NCBI GenBank assembly: GCA_944384855.1 | Contig: CALWUY010000053.1 | Span: 1 to 64,000, forward strand | Source of the DNA: an uncultured Clostridia bacterium | GTDB taxonomy: Bacteria > Bacillota > Clostridia > Oscillospirales > Acutalibacteraceae | Reading direction: 5' to 3' | Length of the DNA: 64,000 nucleotides | Notes under the pieces: generated by a model | Databases searched by the model: none | What the model was told of the DNA's origin: nothing | The model's input: only the letters and a program-made list of their open reading frames with translations | Position numbers and translations under genes: made by a program | Shown: one piece after another, positions 43,425 to 51,954 of the stretch | Numbering within the stretch: the stretch's first letter is position 1 | How the letters are laid out: every line of letters starts with the position of its first letter

Positions 43425-44096
43425 TCAACCGTCTGAATTTATTGTCGAATTATGTAAATTAATGTTAAATAAACTAACATCAGGTTCATAAGAAAATGAC
43501 ATATACTGTCCGTTTTTCGGATGATAAAACCCAACTCTGCAGGACCATAAACATATACTCTTTAAATCGTCACAGGCTCCGTATTTTCTGTCTCCCGCAA
43601 CAGGATGCTTACGGCTCGCAAACTGAACTCGGATTTGATGGGTCCTGCCGGTATGCAACAAAACTTTGACCAATGCATATTCATTACCCGATACATTAAA
43701 AACTTTAAGTACCTCATATTCGAGTACCGCTTCTTTTACACCCCTGCGTTTGCGTTTTACTATATATGATTTATTCACCCTGCCGTCTTTAAATAATAAA
43801 TCTCTCATTTCTCCGCGGTACGGCTCCGGTACAGCATGAACAACAGTCATATATTCCTTTTTAAAACGTCCTTCCGAAATATCACGGCAAAGTGCTGCGG
43901 CAGCGGCGCCGCTTTTTGCGTATACCATTACCCCTGATACTTCCCTGTCAAGCCGGTGCAGCGGATATATTTTACATCCGCAATGCTGTTCAAGCAAAGA
44001 AACCATATTCGGCTTTCCGTCCGCCGATTCCTGAGACAAAATACCGATAGGCTTTATGCATACTATAACAGACTCATCCTCAAATAAATACTTCAT
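43425..44096 (-). CDS. RluA-family RNA pseudouridine synthase
   Basis: About 223 residues from the ATG at 44096, one base after the upstream stop, so probably translationally coupled. A longer frame starting at 44180 overlaps the SGNH gene and lacks a ribosome site. Motifs are IVCIKPIGILSQES, IYPLHRLDREVSGVMVYAKS (catalytic Asp in HRLD), KEYMTVVHAVPEP and LLHTGRTHQIRVQFA. The target uridine is unknown. Confidence 0.9.
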   Translation of the reverse strand: MKYLFEDESVIVCIKPIGILSQESADGKPNMVSLLEQHCGCKIYPLHRLDREVSGVMVYAKSGAAAAALCRDISEGRFKKEYMTVVHAVPEPYRGEMRDLLFKDGRVNKSYIVKRKRRGVKEAVLEYEVLKVFNVSGNEYALVKVLLHTGRTHQIRVQFASRKHPVAGDRKYGACDDLKSICLWSCRVGFYHPKNGQYMSFSYEPDVSLFNINLHNSTINSDG

Positions 44097-44097
44097 A

Positions 44098-44829
44098 CTA
44101 ATTTCTGTACATGGTGCTTTCTTTACTTCCTGCGGCGGCAAAATCCTTACCGAATATTGTCTCGAAAAGCATATCTGCAAACAGATTGTGCATTTCCTTT
44201 GTGGGATGGTTAATGCGGTTTGCCAACAGCATAGTTATATCCTCGCCCGCAGCTTGCAGTTTTTTCCATTCGGAATAACAGTCACATATTGCGACCTTGC
44301 ATTCCTTCGCTGTCTTTACGGCTTCGCTGATATACCTGTCCATTCTTCCGCTGTTCTGCATTTCGGCGGTTATTAAAGAGTATTTTTTGTATTGCTCTTC
44401 GGTATCGTCGGCAGAATAGGTGTTAAGCATATTAGGAGTCATAAATATTACATCTATACCGTTTTGTGTACAGATGTCAAAAATTTTTCTTAATGATTCA
44501 GTGTACTCTTCCAGTCCGCCGTTTACGTCGTTCAGCCCGAAACAGACTATACATAAATCCGGATGATGTGATATCATATCTCTGTCCAGTCTTTGCAGCG
44601 ACTGATTTGCGCTTGTTCCGCCTATTGCGGAATTTATAATATTGACCGGCGTATAATTTCTTACGCTGTAAATTTTATCCTGCAGCTTTTTCCAGTATAC
44701 TGCGTCATAGTCTATTATATCGTGATCAAAACAGCCGTGCGAAACGCTGTCGCCGAAAATGACAATATTTATAGCGCCGTAATTATTTAGCTTTTCAAAA
44801 TCAAAACCCATTTTTTCCTTAATTTTCAT
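44098..44829 (-). CDS. SGNH/GDSL-type hydrolase
   Basis: 243 residues. Block I has IVIFGDSVSHGCF (nucleophile Ser), block II INSAIGGTSANQSL, block III CIVCFGLNDVNGG, and block V NRINHPTKEMHNLFA (catalytic His). No signal peptide, so it acts in the cytosol, perhaps as an esterase on small substrates. Substrate unknown. Confidence 0.85.
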   Translation of the reverse strand: MKIKEKMGFDFEKLNNYGAINIVIFGDSVSHGCFDHDIIDYDAVYWKKLQDKIYSVRNYTPVNIINSAIGGTSANQSLQRLDRDMISHHPDLCIVCFGLNDVNGGLEEYTESLRKIFDICTQNGIDVIFMTPNMLNTYSADDTEEQYKKYSLITAEMQNSGRMDRYISEAVKTAKECKVAICDCYSEWKKLQAAGEDITMLLANRINHPTKEMHNLFADMLFETIFGKDFAAAGSKESTMYRN

Positions 44830-44834
44830 TTTTC

Positions 44835-45962
44835 TTACCTCTGACTTTTAAAATACATATAAAGCTGGCATTTTATCATACCGTTATAAAGCTTTCTGCG
44901 TTTATCAGCAGTTCTGCCGAAAAATTTTTCAAACTCATCGTGCGGGCTTATGATAAAATATTTCTGGCCCTGACCTGTAATAAACCTATTTCCCATGACT
45001 GCATATAATTTTTCCGCTTCTCTTACGTCAAGCAGCCTTTCCCCGTAAGGCGGGTTAGTAACTGTTATACATCTTTCATTTGCCGGCGTAAAATTCCTGA
45101 TATCTTTTACAGACGCCTCAACATACTTCTCCACGCCGGCTTTCCTGGCATTCGCAAGCGTCAGTTCCACACAGTCAGGATCAATATCATACCCGTGCGC
45201 TTTAAAATCTATGTTTTTCCGTATAAGATCCTGCGCTCTGGTACGTTCCTCACGCCAGATTCTGCCGTCTAAAAATCCGAATCTTTCCGCCGCAAAACTG
45301 CGCCTCAGACCCGGAGCAATATTAGCAGCCATAAGCGCCGATTCAATCAGCAATGTACCGCTGCCGCAAAAAGGATCATAAAACACCGTGTCTGGATATA
45401 TTCTCGCCAAATCGCACATTGCCGCGCCGAGCGTTTCCTTAAGGGGAGCCGTATTTGAATTTCTGCGGTATCCCCGCTTGTGAAGTCCCTCTCCGCTTGT
45501 GTCGATCATCATTGTGACTTTATTCTTGTGTATTGAAAACCGTATTTTGTATTCAGGACCGGTTTCGCTGAAATAACTGATTCCGTATTTCTGCTTTAAT
45601 CTTTCCACGATGGCTTTTTTTATTATTGACTGACAATCAGGTATGCTGAACAGCTTAGAGTCAACACTCCAGCCCTTTACCGGAAAAGCGTCTTCCTTAC
45701 CGATATAGTTTTCCCACGGTAATGACTTCACACCGTCAAACAATTCTGTAAATGTAAGCGCTGTAAATTCACCGGCATTTATCATTATTCGCTCACAAAA
45801 TCTTGAACATATATTCGCGCGCGCCAGCATATTGCCGTCACCCGACAGCAATATGCGGCCGTTATCAGCCCTTACATCCTCGAATCCCATTCTCCTGAAT
45901 TCATCAGCCGCCACACCTTCAACACCGAAAAGGCATGTAGCTACCAAATCGTAATTTTCCAT
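44835..45962 (-). CDS. THUMP-domain class I RNA methyltransferase (RlmL/YpsC-like)
   Basis: 375 residues. N-terminal THUMP part (ATCLFGVEGVAADEFRRMGF ...). C-terminal methyltransferase with FYDPFCGSGTLLIESALMA (SAM-binding) and CITVTNPPYGERL (NPPY active site). The family makes N2-methylguanosine in rRNA. Starts 2 bases after the fumarase alpha gene and is co-directional. Confidence 0.9.
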   Translation of the reverse strand: MENYDLVATCLFGVEGVAADEFRRMGFEDVRADNGRILLSGDGNMLARANICSRFCERIMINAGEFTALTFTELFDGVKSLPWENYIGKEDAFPVKGWSVDSKLFSIPDCQSIIKKAIVERLKQKYGISYFSETGPEYKIRFSIHKNKVTMMIDTSGEGLHKRGYRRNSNTAPLKETLGAAMCDLARIYPDTVFYDPFCGSGTLLIESALMAANIAPGLRRSFAAERFGFLDGRIWREERTRAQDLIRKNIDFKAHGYDIDPDCVELTLANARKAGVEKYVEASVKDIRNFTPANERCITVTNPPYGERLLDVREAEKLYAVMGNRFITGQGQKYFIISPHDEFEKFFGRTADKRRKLYNGMIKCQLYMYFKSQR

Positions 45963-45964
45963 TG

Positions 45965-46810
45965 TTATACCTCGCAGGATAAATGTCTTGTAACGTGACA
46001 GCCTATATTCACCGCCACAGGCAATCCGGCGATATGGGTCGGAGCTGTTTCAATATTGACAGCCAGAGCCGTAGTGTTTCCGCCGAAACCCTGAGGGCCT
46101 ATATTAAGTCCGTTTATCTTTTCGAGAAGCTCTTGTTCCATTGCGCTGTAATATTCATCATGATTTCTGATATCGGTTCTCCGGCAAAGCGCTGTTTTTG
46201 AGAGCAGGGCACACTGCTCAAAATCTCCTCCTATGCCTACTCCTACTACTATCGGAGGACACGGATTGTTGGAAGCTTTTTTTACTATCTCAATGACTGC
46301 GTCAATAACTCCCTGCCTTCCGTCAGCAGGTTTCAGCATTTTTATTCCGCTCATATTCTCACTTCCGAAGCCCTTCGGCGCAACTGTAATCTTTACCTTG
46401 TCTCCCGCAACTATCCTCGTATGAATTACAGCAGGAGTATTATCATTGGTATTTTCCCTCTTGAGAGGATCGGAGACTACCGATTTCCTGAGCAGTCCTT
46501 TTTCGTATCCGCTGCGCACACCGGAGTTGACTGCGTCCGCAAGTAATCCTTCTGTGAAATGAACGTCCTGTCCGATTTCCAGAAACACTACCGCCATACC
46601 GGTATCCTGACATATCGGTAAATCATACTCGGCGGCCGCTTCTAAATTCTTTTTTAAATCGCACAATACCGATTTCGCTACCGAATTATTTTCATGACCT
46701 ATTGAATCTGTAATCTTTGATACTATATCTTCCGGAAGCTGCTTATTAGCTTTTATGCAAAGCTCTGCTATAATATCCGAAATTTGTTTGCATGATATTT
46801 CCCTGATCAT
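45965..46810 (-). CDS. class I fumarate hydratase alpha subunit
   Basis: 281 residues. N-terminal part of the two-subunit, iron-sulfur class I fumarase/tartrate dehydratase (TtdA/FumA-N type). It has PICQDTGMAVVFLEIG, PKGFGSENMSGIKMLKP and NPCPPIVVGVGIGGDFE, with Cys residues (PICQ, NPCP, NIGCHV) fit for a 4Fe-4S cluster. ATG at 46810 with GGAG 8 bases upstream. The partner beta subunit is normally the next gene but is absent here: an RNA methyltransferase follows instead. Confidence 0.88.
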   Translation of the reverse strand: MIREISCKQISDIIAELCIKANKQLPEDIVSKITDSIGHENNSVAKSVLCDLKKNLEAAAEYDLPICQDTGMAVVFLEIGQDVHFTEGLLADAVNSGVRSGYEKGLLRKSVVSDPLKRENTNDNTPAVIHTRIVAGDKVKITVAPKGFGSENMSGIKMLKPADGRQGVIDAVIEIVKKASNNPCPPIVVGVGIGGDFEQCALLSKTALCRRTDIRNHDEYYSAMEQELLEKINGLNIGPQGFGGNTTALAVNIETAPTHIAGLPVAVNIGCHVTRHLSCEV

Positions 46811-46831
46811 TTTTATAACTCCGTTCAAAAT

Positions 46832-46865
46832 AAAAAGGCGGAATACCCTTTCGGGCGGCTCCGCC
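46832..46865 (-). terminator. terminator after S1-domain gene
   Basis: On the minus strand GGCGGA pairs with TCCGCC, with an inner CCC-GAAA-GGG hairpin, and TTTTTA follows. It ends the sporulation/division cluster. Confidence 0.88.
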
Positions 46866-46872
46866 GATAAAA

Positions 46873-47322
46873 TTATCTCATTGCTCCACGCTTGGAACGC
46901 TTTACTTCAGGATTCTTGCGTTTTAAGTCGGAAAATTTTTCGTCACTTGTGGCTTTGAAACGGCTCATCATTTCTTCAAAATTGGCCGGTTCTGCCTTTT
47001 TGGGCATCCAGGTGTATGAACCGTCCGGCTTAGGCGGGACTGTAGGTTTCTTATCCCGGCGCTCCCGGCGTTCATCGCCGCTGTCACTGTCAATTGCACC
47101 CCGTATGCTTAAAGATATTTTTCCGTCATCCGAAATGCTTAAAACTTTCATTTTAACCACATCGTTAATTTTGACATATTCATTTATATCATTTACATAA
47201 GAACGCGCGACCTCAGATATATGTACCAAACCTGATTTTCCTTCACCTAAATCAGCAAATACTCCGAAATTCGTTATACCGGTAATCTTACCTTCTACAA
47301 TCTGTCCTACATTTAAGTCCAT
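46873..47322 (-). CDS. S1-domain RNA-binding protein (YabR-like)
   Basis: About 149 residues from the ATG at 47322. One S1 domain in residues 1-75 (NVGQIVEGKITGITNFGVFA, GLVHISEVARSYVNDI, VKMKVLSISDDGKISLSI), then a basic, charged tail. Same place and type as yabR after divIC in Bacillus, a protein of unclear function. Confidence 0.9.
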   Translation of the reverse strand: MDLNVGQIVEGKITGITNFGVFADLGEGKSGLVHISEVARSYVNDINEYVKINDVVKMKVLSISDDGKISLSIRGAIDSDSGDERRERRDKKPTVPPKPDGSYTWMPKKAEPANFEEMMSRFKATSDEKFSDLKRKNPEVKRSKRGAMR

Positions 47323-47372
47323 AAAAAAATGAAATCCTCCTAAACCCATTTGAATATATAAAATTATAATTT

Positions 47373-47663
47373 TTAATTACCTGATATGTCAATGAAAATC
47401 TGCTCATCAGAGTATATATAACCAAGGCGCTCCCTCGCGGCCTTCTCGATTATCTTTTCGTCCGAATCGGATTCAAGCATAGACTTTAGCTCTTCTATAT
47501 CATTGATTTCCTGGTTATACTGTTCTTTTAAAGTATCCCGCTCATTTTTACTGTCTGACAAAACATTCCAAAGGGATCCCAGAGTAACAGTCATATATGC
47601 GCAAACACCTAAAATCAAAAGACGCAGTATGATACTTTTCTGTTTTTTTGGCTTACGTTTCAT
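47373..47663 (-). CDS. divIC: septum formation initiator DivIC/FtsB-like
   Basis: 96 residues. Basic N-terminus, one membrane segment (LRLLILGVCAYMTVTLGSLW) and a leucine-zipper-like coiled coil outside (RDTLKEQYNQEINDIEELKS), then ERLGYIYSDEQIFIDIS. Works in the FtsL-DivIB-DivIC divisome complex. GGAG precedes the ATG. Confidence 0.88.
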   Translation of the reverse strand: MKRKPKKQKSIILRLLILGVCAYMTVTLGSLWNVLSDSKNERDTLKEQYNQEINDIEELKSMLESDSDEKIIEKAARERLGYIYSDEQIFIDISGN

Positions 47664-47733
47664 AAAACTTTAACTCCGTCTATTAATTATAATAAGCCAC
47701 CTGCTTATATATAAATACAGTATACAACAAACA

Positions 47734-48192
47734 TTATTGGTTTTTCAAGAGTTTTTTAAAACAATTTAAACTTTTAACTGAAATTTCTTTGAAAAATAAA
47801 TAAATTTTTCCTGTAAATACAGAAATAAACAAGAAAATTTTATTAATCAATCTTTTCAAAAAGCTGTACACCTTTTTGAATACCGAGAAAATCAATACAA
47901 ATAGTTTTAAAAACAGTTTTGAAACTGAAATTCGTATAACTGTAAAACCTACGGCGATTCCGGCAAAAAAATATGCCCTTAGTTCTCCGTTTGTAAGCGC
48001 CAGCAAAAAACAGAAAGTTATTGGAAGCAATATTATAAAATATAAGATGTCCTGCATAAATACGGCAAAATCGGAATCAAAGCCGCTTCGCCGCAATGCC
48101 CTTAAAAAATCATAAAACACACAAAAACCGCCGCCTAAAATAACAGCACGCAAAAAACCTATTATCTGTAAACTATTACTTATTTCCCACAT
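47734..48192 (-). CDS. yabQ: spore cortex biosynthesis protein YabQ
   Basis: 152 residues. Several membrane segments near the N-terminus (IIGFLRAVILGGGFCVFYDFL, DILYFIILLPITFCFLLAL, LRAYFFAGIAVGFTVIRISV) and a basic tail. Needed for cortex formation in Bacillus. Position between divIC and yabP is conserved. AGGTGAG precedes the ATG inside yabP's last codons. Confidence 0.88.
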   Translation of the reverse strand: MWEISNSLQIIGFLRAVILGGGFCVFYDFLRALRRSGFDSDFAVFMQDILYFIILLPITFCFLLALTNGELRAYFFAGIAVGFTVIRISVSKLFLKLFVLIFSVFKKVYSFLKRLINKIFLFISVFTGKIYLFFKEISVKSLNCFKKLLKNQ

Positions 48193-48195
48193 AAC

Positions 48196-48465
48196 TCACC
48201 TGAACAGCCTGGAAAAAAATCCTCCGTCGGATTCCTGTGATGTATAAATCAGCGCATTTATCTTTCCCTCTCCCGAAAGATCTCCGCTTTCTGCCTCGAA
48301 ACTCAGGATATGAAGCCCTGTACCTTTAACTGCAAGCCGTCCTAACGCAGTATCAAGCATGATTGTTTCTTCATCAAATGATATTACCTGCTTTACACCT
48401 GTCAGCATAAGTTTTTTTCTGTCTTCCATTATTACATTATGATTTTTAAGTATAGTCTCTTCCAA
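48196..48465 (-). CDS. yabP: sporulation protein YabP
   Basis: About 89 residues from a TTG at 48465 (GGAG 8 bases before it). A longer frame to 48492 would place that ribosome site inside the gene. It shows the typical HNVIMEDRKKLMLTGVKQVI and DTALGRLAVKGTGLHIL segments. Forms an operon with yabQ (3-base gap). Confidence 0.9.
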   Translation of the reverse strand: MEETILKNHNVIMEDRKKLMLTGVKQVISFDEETIMLDTALGRLAVKGTGLHILSFEAESGDLSGEGKINALIYTSQESDGGFFSRLFR

Positions 48466-48526
48466 ACCGAACACTCCAAAATATATTCTCAATTAAAATA
48501 TATTTTACAGTTACCGTTCTTATTCT

Positions 48527-48766
48527 TTAAATTATCTTATACATTGCCGAAGCATCGTCTTTTTTTACTGTCTCCGCAACCGAAGTAATCTCAGCTTTAA
48601 AATTCCTTGAACCAAATGCTATCTCTATAATATCGCCTGTTTTTACATCGTATGAAGCTCTGGCGGGTTTTCCGTTTACAATTACTCTCCCTGCGTCACA
48701 AGCCTCGTTCGCGACGGTTCTGCGCTTTATGATACGCGAAACCTTTAAATATTTGTCTAACCTCAT
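48527..48766 (-). CDS. rqcP: S4-domain RNA-binding protein RqcP (YabO/HslR)
   Basis: 79 residues, one S4 domain: MRLDKYLKVSRIIKRRTVAN, DAGRVIVNGKPARASYDVK. In Firmicutes RqcP works with RqcH in tagging nascent chains on stalled 50S subunits. GGAGG precedes the ATG. Start of the yabO-yabP-yabQ-divIC-yabR row. Confidence 0.9.
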   Translation of the reverse strand: MRLDKYLKVSRIIKRRTVANEACDAGRVIVNGKPARASYDVKTGDIIEIAFGSRNFKAEITSVAETVKKDDASAMYKII

Positions 48767-48783
48767 AACTCCTCCAAAATTTA

Positions 48784-48806
48784 AAGCCGCCCTTTAAGGA
48801 CGGCTT
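48784..48806 (-). terminator. hairpin after HU gene
   Basis: AAGCCGTCC and GGGCGGCTT with a short loop on the minus strand, after the HU stop, followed by TTAAATTTT. It separates HU from rqcP. Confidence 0.8.
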
Positions 48807-48818
48807 GTCTATTGCCAA

Positions 48819-49091
48819 TTAATTTACAGAGTCTTTTAAAGCTTTACCTGCTTTGAATACAGGATTCTTAGAAGCAGCAATCTTTATCTTAGCGCCTGTC
48901 TGAGGATTAATGCCCTCTCTTGCAGCGCGCTCACGAATTTCAAAAGTACCGAAACCTACAAGCTGGATTTTTTCGCCTGCTTTAAGTTCTGCAGCTACTG
49001 TGTCAACAAAAGCGGCAAGAGCCTTCTCTGCATCCTTTTTTGCAATACCTGCCTTTTCGGCAATTGCAGCAACTAATTCTGTTTTGTTCAT
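48819..49091 (-). CDS. hup: HU-family DNA-binding protein
   Basis: 90 residues, nucleoid protein that bends [43 protein letters not shown] and [22 protein letters not shown] precedes the ATG. In Clostridia it commonly stands between the SpoVB-like gene and the S4 gene. Confidence 0.96.
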   Translation of the reverse strand: MNKTELVAAIAEKAGIAKKDAEKALAAFVDTVAAELKAGEKIQLVGFGTFEIRERAAREGINPQTGAKIKIAASKNPVFKAGKALKDSVN

Positions 49092-49115
49092 TTTTCAAAA
49101 CCCTCCATAATTTTT

Positions 49116-49132
49116 TTAACGGAAACCGTTAA
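49116..49132. repeat. dyad in HU leader
   Basis: TTAACGG-AAA-CCGTTAA, a perfect 7-base inverted repeat about 25 bases before the HU start. Too short a loop to be a strong RNA hairpin; could be an operator. No regulator can be assigned. Confidence 0.35.
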
Positions 49133-49225
49133 TAATAATGCATATTTATAGCTTTATACTATAATCTACCACATTTTTAATAAAAAATCAATAGATTTTA
49201 TAAATTTTTTTAAATATTTAAGAAA

Positions 49226-50926
49226 CTAACGGATTATTTTGATTTTTTTGCATGCCGAAAGCACTTTTTCACCCATCGGCAAAGCCAAAATATCGGTTTC
49301 ATCGAAGCCTTTCAACAAAAACATGCTGATAAAATAAACCGCAGCTGCCAATATTACCGAAATAAATGTCACAGCTCTTGCCTCGGACACAAGACATAAA
49401 ATGTAAGCTGCAGCCGCACATACAGCCGCCGAAATCAGAGGTTTAAATATATTTTGAAACAGTTTTGTTTCTTTTCCTGTTAATTTTACAACACAAAAAC
49501 CGTGCAACAAACATATTACAGCAAAACACGCAATTGTGGAATAAACCGAACCGCATATATTTATTTCAGGTATACGGCAAAGTATTATGTTGAGCATTAC
49601 CTTAACCAATATACCGCAGAATACATTAAATAATGCGGTACGCTGCTTTGATACCGACTGTAAAATACTTGCTAACGGAAAAGAAAATCCGGCAAACACA
49701 GCCGCTATTCCGTAACAGCTTAACATTTTGCCTCCGATTTCCGATGATACTGAGCTTCCATACAGCAGGAACATTATTCTTTGTCCTAAAACAATATATC
49801 CTATTCCGGCGGGGAATGAAACCAACGCTGAAAGTTTAAACGCAGCTCCTATATTGCTTTGGACGGCAGGCTTATCTTTTTTTACATAACTTTGGGTTAT
49901 TGCGGGAATTAATCCCACCCCAATAGCTGCTGTAAGAGTGGGTACCAGATTAAACAACGTATATGCTTTGCTTCTTATTCCGTACAGCACAGTCGGCAAA
50001 GCAGCATCTGAAAGCACACTGCCTGTCTGCATTTGATATTCGCTTATTAACTCTGAATAATAGCTTTTCAACATACCGTAATTTGCTGTCAAAAGGTCAG
50101 AAAGCTGATATCTGACGGTAAGTCCGTCTATCAGAGCAACGACACTGCCGGAAAGCGATGCTGCCACAACCGGAACTGAAATTAAAACCAGCTTTTTTAC
50201 AATTTCTTTTTCCGATGTCAAACCCGCAGATGTAGCAGATGTATCGGAAATTACATAAAGCTTTCTTCTGTCCGTCTTATATTTTATACTCAAATACATT
50301 GCAGAAGCTGCTGTACCTAAAGATATTCCCAGCATCGCAGCAGCCGCCGCGTAGGCAGGATTTCCGTTTAAACGCATTACAGCCAGTGCCAAACCCAAAC
50401 CTAAAACCAGTTTTCCCAACGCTTCTATTATATTTGAAACCGCAGCGGGCCGCATATCCATGATACCTTCATAATAACCGCGGTAGCATGCAGACCACAA
50501 ACAGAAAATAATTGTCGGCGATACTGCAAGAAAAGAATATATGCTGTTTCCCGTCTTATCAGTGAAATCAGCAAACGGAAAAATACAGATAACATAAATA
50601 ATGAAAAATACCGCCGAAAACAGTAAAATTGCTTTTTTTGAAGTTTTTAATGTTTTAAGGGCACCGGAAGTATTGTTTGTTGCAATAAAATTGGAAACAA
50701 TATTTGAAACGGCTACAGGAAAACCCGAAACAGCAACAAAATATATCGGCGTAAAAATATCATTTGCGGATGAAAAGTATCCGAATCCCAAATCTCCCAG
50801 ACAATAGTTCGAGGATAACGGTATCTTAAACAGTGCGCTTATTATTTTTACAAGCACCGTTGAAAAAAGCAGAATCAGCGTTCCGTGCTTCAGTTTTCTG
50901 GTATCTTCTGTATTGCCGTTAATCAT
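49226..50926 (-). CDS. spoVB: SpoVB/YabM-type MOP-superfamily lipid flippase
   Basis: 566 residues, about 14 membrane segments (for example LGFGYFSSANDIFTPIYFVA, AYTLFNLVPTLTAAIGVGLI and SVLINLI-like repeats). Family of wall-lipid and polysaccharide exporters; in Bacillus such proteins (SpoVB, YabM) are involved in cortex and wall precursor movement. Overlaps the end of the nucleosidase gene by 8 bases. Confidence 0.88.
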   Translation of the reverse strand: MINGNTEDTRKLKHGTLILLFSTVLVKIISALFKIPLSSNYCLGDLGFGYFSSANDIFTPIYFVAVSGFPVAVSNIVSNFIATNNTSGALKTLKTSKKAILLFSAVFFIIYVICIFPFADFTDKTGNSIYSFLAVSPTIIFCLWSACYRGYYEGIMDMRPAAVSNIIEALGKLVLGLGLALAVMRLNGNPAYAAAAAMLGISLGTAASAMYLSIKYKTDRRKLYVISDTSATSAGLTSEKEIVKKLVLISVPVVAASLSGSVVALIDGLTVRYQLSDLLTANYGMLKSYYSELISEYQMQTGSVLSDAALPTVLYGIRSKAYTLFNLVPTLTAAIGVGLIPAITQSYVKKDKPAVQSNIGAAFKLSALVSFPAGIGYIVLGQRIMFLLYGSSVSSEIGGKMLSCYGIAAVFAGFSFPLASILQSVSKQRTALFNVFCGILVKVMLNIILCRIPEINICGSVYSTIACFAVICLLHGFCVVKLTGKETKLFQNIFKPLISAAVCAAAAYILCLVSEARAVTFISVILAAAVYFISMFLLKGFDETDILALPMGEKVLSACKKIKIIR

Positions 50927-51641
50927 GACATTCAGGATTTTTACTGCTGATTATACAGCGTATAAAGCTTATTATATAATCAGACAGTAAAGTATCGTCT
51001 GCAGTATTCATATTCTGATAATCACTTACAGCCTCAGAACCGGCATCGTCAGATATGCGTCTTAAAGAAAAAAACGGTATCCCGGAAAAATCGCACACAT
51101 AAGCAATAGCTGCCGTCTCCATATCGCAGGACATAGCCCCGAAATCACGTTTCAGCGAATTTCTTAAATCCGAATCGCATATAAACTTATCCCCTGTAAC
51201 TGCCGTTCCCGATTTAATATCCGTACGTAAACTTTTAAATAAATCAATCAACCCCGCGTCAGCTTGATAAATATATTTCTGCAGCGGTTTTTCACACGGT
51301 TTATACCCGATTACCGTAAGGTCAAAATCATGTTCTATAAATTTGTCGCATGCTACAAGCTCTCCGCGCGATACGTTGCTGATTCCTCCGGAAAGCCCGT
51401 AGTTGAGGATTATATTACATCCTGTATCAACTAAATGCATGGCTGCTGCTGCCGCATTTACCTTTCCGATTCCGCAGAGAACTGAAATAACCTCAGCACT
51501 CTTCTCCCCGCAGTCAATCCGGAACCTATGACCCGTTCTTCCCAAAAAGGTAAATTTATCGTGTTTTCCATTTTCCGCATATTCCCCGAGAGTTTTGTAT
51601 TCATCAACATCTGCTACTATTATACCTATTTTAAAATTCAT
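50919..51641 (-). CDS. 5'-methylthioadenosine/S-adenosylhomocysteine nucleosidase-like
   Basis: About 240 residues. Purine-nucleosidase fold: GIIVADVDEYKTLGEYAE, VISVLCGIGKVNAAAAAM, ILNYGLSGGISNVSRGEL, MSCDMETAAIAYVC (Met-Glu) and RRISDDAGSEA (catalytic Asp). Cleaves SAM-derived nucleosides. ATG at 51641 overlaps the upstream stop (ATGAATTTTAA). Confidence 0.82.
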   Translation of the reverse strand: MNFKIGIIVADVDEYKTLGEYAENGKHDKFTFLGRTGHRFRIDCGEKSAEVISVLCGIGKVNAAAAAMHLVDTGCNIILNYGLSGGISNVSRGELVACDKFIEHDFDLTVIGYKPCEKPLQKYIYQADAGLIDLFKSLRTDIKSGTAVTGDKFICDSDLRNSLKRDFGAMSCDMETAAIAYVCDFSGIPFFSLRRISDDAGSEAVSDYQNMNTADDTLLSDYIISFIRCIISSKNPECHD

Positions 51642-51927
51642 CGCCGTCGTTTTTTGCCGCCTCAATTTCGTCGCGCAGTTCCTTTATTTTTTTATTTTTA
51701 TCTGTGATTTTGTCAATCAAAGACTTGATATCATCTTCGGATACTTCCTCACCGCATTCTTTTTTATAATAAATTTTTCCTAAATTTTCAAAATCAACTT
51801 TACGTTTTTTCTTTAAGGCGGCAATATCAAATTTTTGTTTCTGCTCCGTAACAATTTTGTCCGTCTTACTGCAAGCAATATCAATCGCGTCCTTTGCTTT
51901 ATTTAAAGCATTGTCAAAAAAATCCAT
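51631..51927 (-). CDS. small coiled-coil protein of unknown function
   Basis: 98 residues, helical and highly charged (KKRKVDFENLGKIYYKKECG ... KNKKIKELRDEIEAAKN). No membrane segment. GGAGG precedes the ATG. Placed between the uridine-kinase-like gene and the nucleosidase gene, likely on one transcript. Family not recognised. Confidence 0.65.
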   Translation of the reverse strand: MDFFDNALNKAKDAIDIACSKTDKIVTEQKQKFDIAALKKKRKVDFENLGKIYYKKECGEEVSEDDIKSLIDKITDKNKKIKELRDEIEAAKNDGDEF

Positions 51928-51954
51928 AACAAATCCTCCGTCTTTTTTTAAAAT

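Noticed and set aside
44097-44180. Upstream extension of the pseudouridine synthase gene
   Set aside because: It overlaps the SGNH gene end and has no ribosome site; the ATG at 44096 fits coupled translation.
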